NCBI GenBank assembly: GCA_001969505.1
Contig: LSSK01001372.1
Location: 1 to 17,463 of the forward strand
DNA: 17,463 bases
Direction: 5' to 3'
Source: Zancudomyces culisetae
Taxonomy: Eukaryota; Kickxellomycota; Harpellomycetes; Harpellales; Legeriomycetaceae
Part shown: positions 17,191-17,463 of the stretch, piece after piece
Layout: each line of letters starts with the position of its first letter
Position numbering within the stretch: the stretch's first letter is position 1
Position numbers and translations under genes: made by a program
The notes under the pieces: model-generated
Databases searched by the model: none
What the model was told of the DNA's origin: nothing
The model's input: only the letters and a program-made list of their open reading frames with translations

Positions 17191-17208
17191 AATAATAACA
17201 CAAGAAAA
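17191..17208. repeat. 18-bp word shared with TAL1 upstream region (copy 2)
   Basis: AATAATAACACAAGAAAA, identical to 12968-12985, lies 593 bp upstream of the GND1 ATG, preceded by GTGCG. Relative to the direction of transcription it is inverted compared with the TAL1 copy. Confidence 0.6.
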
Positions 17209-17463
17209 CTAGCCATAATGCCCCTTTTTTCTCTTGCTGACATTGTTTATGAAATAAAGTGCTGTATTCTCTTCTTTTAAGGCTTTCCAGGGGCGAAATC
17301 GAACTACCCTATCTTTTTTACCTTTTTATGCTTCAATGAACCTAAGCACTTTTGTTTTTTTTTTTTGTTATGGCTCTCTTTTACGACACTGGTGTTTTGT
17401 TAACAGCTATACACCTAGATACCATATTGCAAGGGTTATGTGCTTTATCAGAGAGCGGAAATC

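Larger units (their letters stand above)
16599..17463. other. GND1 upstream region
   Basis: No convincing gene in 865 bp. It holds several dyads: CTAAAAA-A-TTTTTAG (16754-16768), TTTAGCTT/AAGCTAAA (16765-16790) and ACCAAATT/AATTTGGT around an AGCCAAT box (17089-17112). It also holds copy 2 of the 18-bp word shared with the TAL1 upstream region (17191-17208). A 60-codon plus-strand frame (17002-17184) is Cys-rich and resembles nothing known to me. Confidence 0.65.

Noticed and set aside
17288-17314. tRNA B-box-like GTTCGATTTC on the minus strand
   Set aside because: The flanking bases cannot form a T-stem (GGTAG versus TCGCC) and there is no A box or acceptor stem around it.
1-17463. Mobile element, CRISPR array, prophage or defence system
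   Set aside because: No transposase, reverse transcriptase, long terminal repeat, spaced repeat array or phage-type gene is visible; the genes are yeast housekeeping genes plus one orphan.

Overview
The window is nuclear DNA of a budding yeast (Saccharomycotina). It is AT-rich, with long A/T homopolymers, compact genes separated by 0.2-2 kb and short GT..AG introns of 103-140 nt, and its proteins resemble yeast or other eukaryotic families. CTG stands at conserved leucine positions in the transaldolase, for example in NLTLL and KELE, so the standard code is used and the CUG-Ser clade is unlikely. Two introns in each of two genes suggest an early-branching, moderately intron-bearing lineage (Dipodascaceae/Trichomonascaceae-like). 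That placement is inference and the species cannot be fixed from this window.

Layout, left to right: (1) an A10G19 homopolymer junction, then a large unrecognised gene on the minus strand (62-4873, 1603 aa). (2) A 764-bp intergenic stretch with microsatellites. (3) The gene for mitochondrial ClpX (MCX1), minus strand, 5638-8667. I reconstructed it as three exons giving 930 aa, with very large low-complexity insertions in an otherwise intact AAA+ core. (4) About 1 kb non-coding. (5) SRP68, minus strand, 9697-11679, a subunit of the signal recognition particle. (6) A roughly 2-kb divergent promoter region between SRP68 and TAL1, rich in dyad-symmetric and CGCG-containing elements. (7) Transaldolase TAL1, plus strand, 13691-14674. 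(8) 6-phosphogluconate dehydrogenase GND1, minus strand, 14901-16598, convergent with TAL1. It is rebuilt here with an 11-nt first exon and a 34-nt second exon that restore the missing N-terminal Rossmann strand. (9) About 865 bp of upstream sequence of GND1.

TAL1 and GND1 are both pentose-phosphate-pathway enzymes, one non-oxidative and one oxidative. They sit tail to tail with 226 bp between stop codons, and an identical 18-bp word lies upstream of each, so shared regulation is plausible. The remaining genes have no obvious functional link. The most notable observations are: the MCX1 protein, in which the pore-entrance (RKH) loop position holds a ~220-residue Asn/Ser/Gly insertion while an IGF tripeptide (the ClpP-docking motif of bacterial ClpX) is still at its expected place; the micro-exon start of GND1; and a transaldolase whose C-terminal half reads more like bacterial or animal enzymes than S. 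cerevisiae Tal1. I found no mobile element, CRISPR array, tRNA, rRNA or viral gene.
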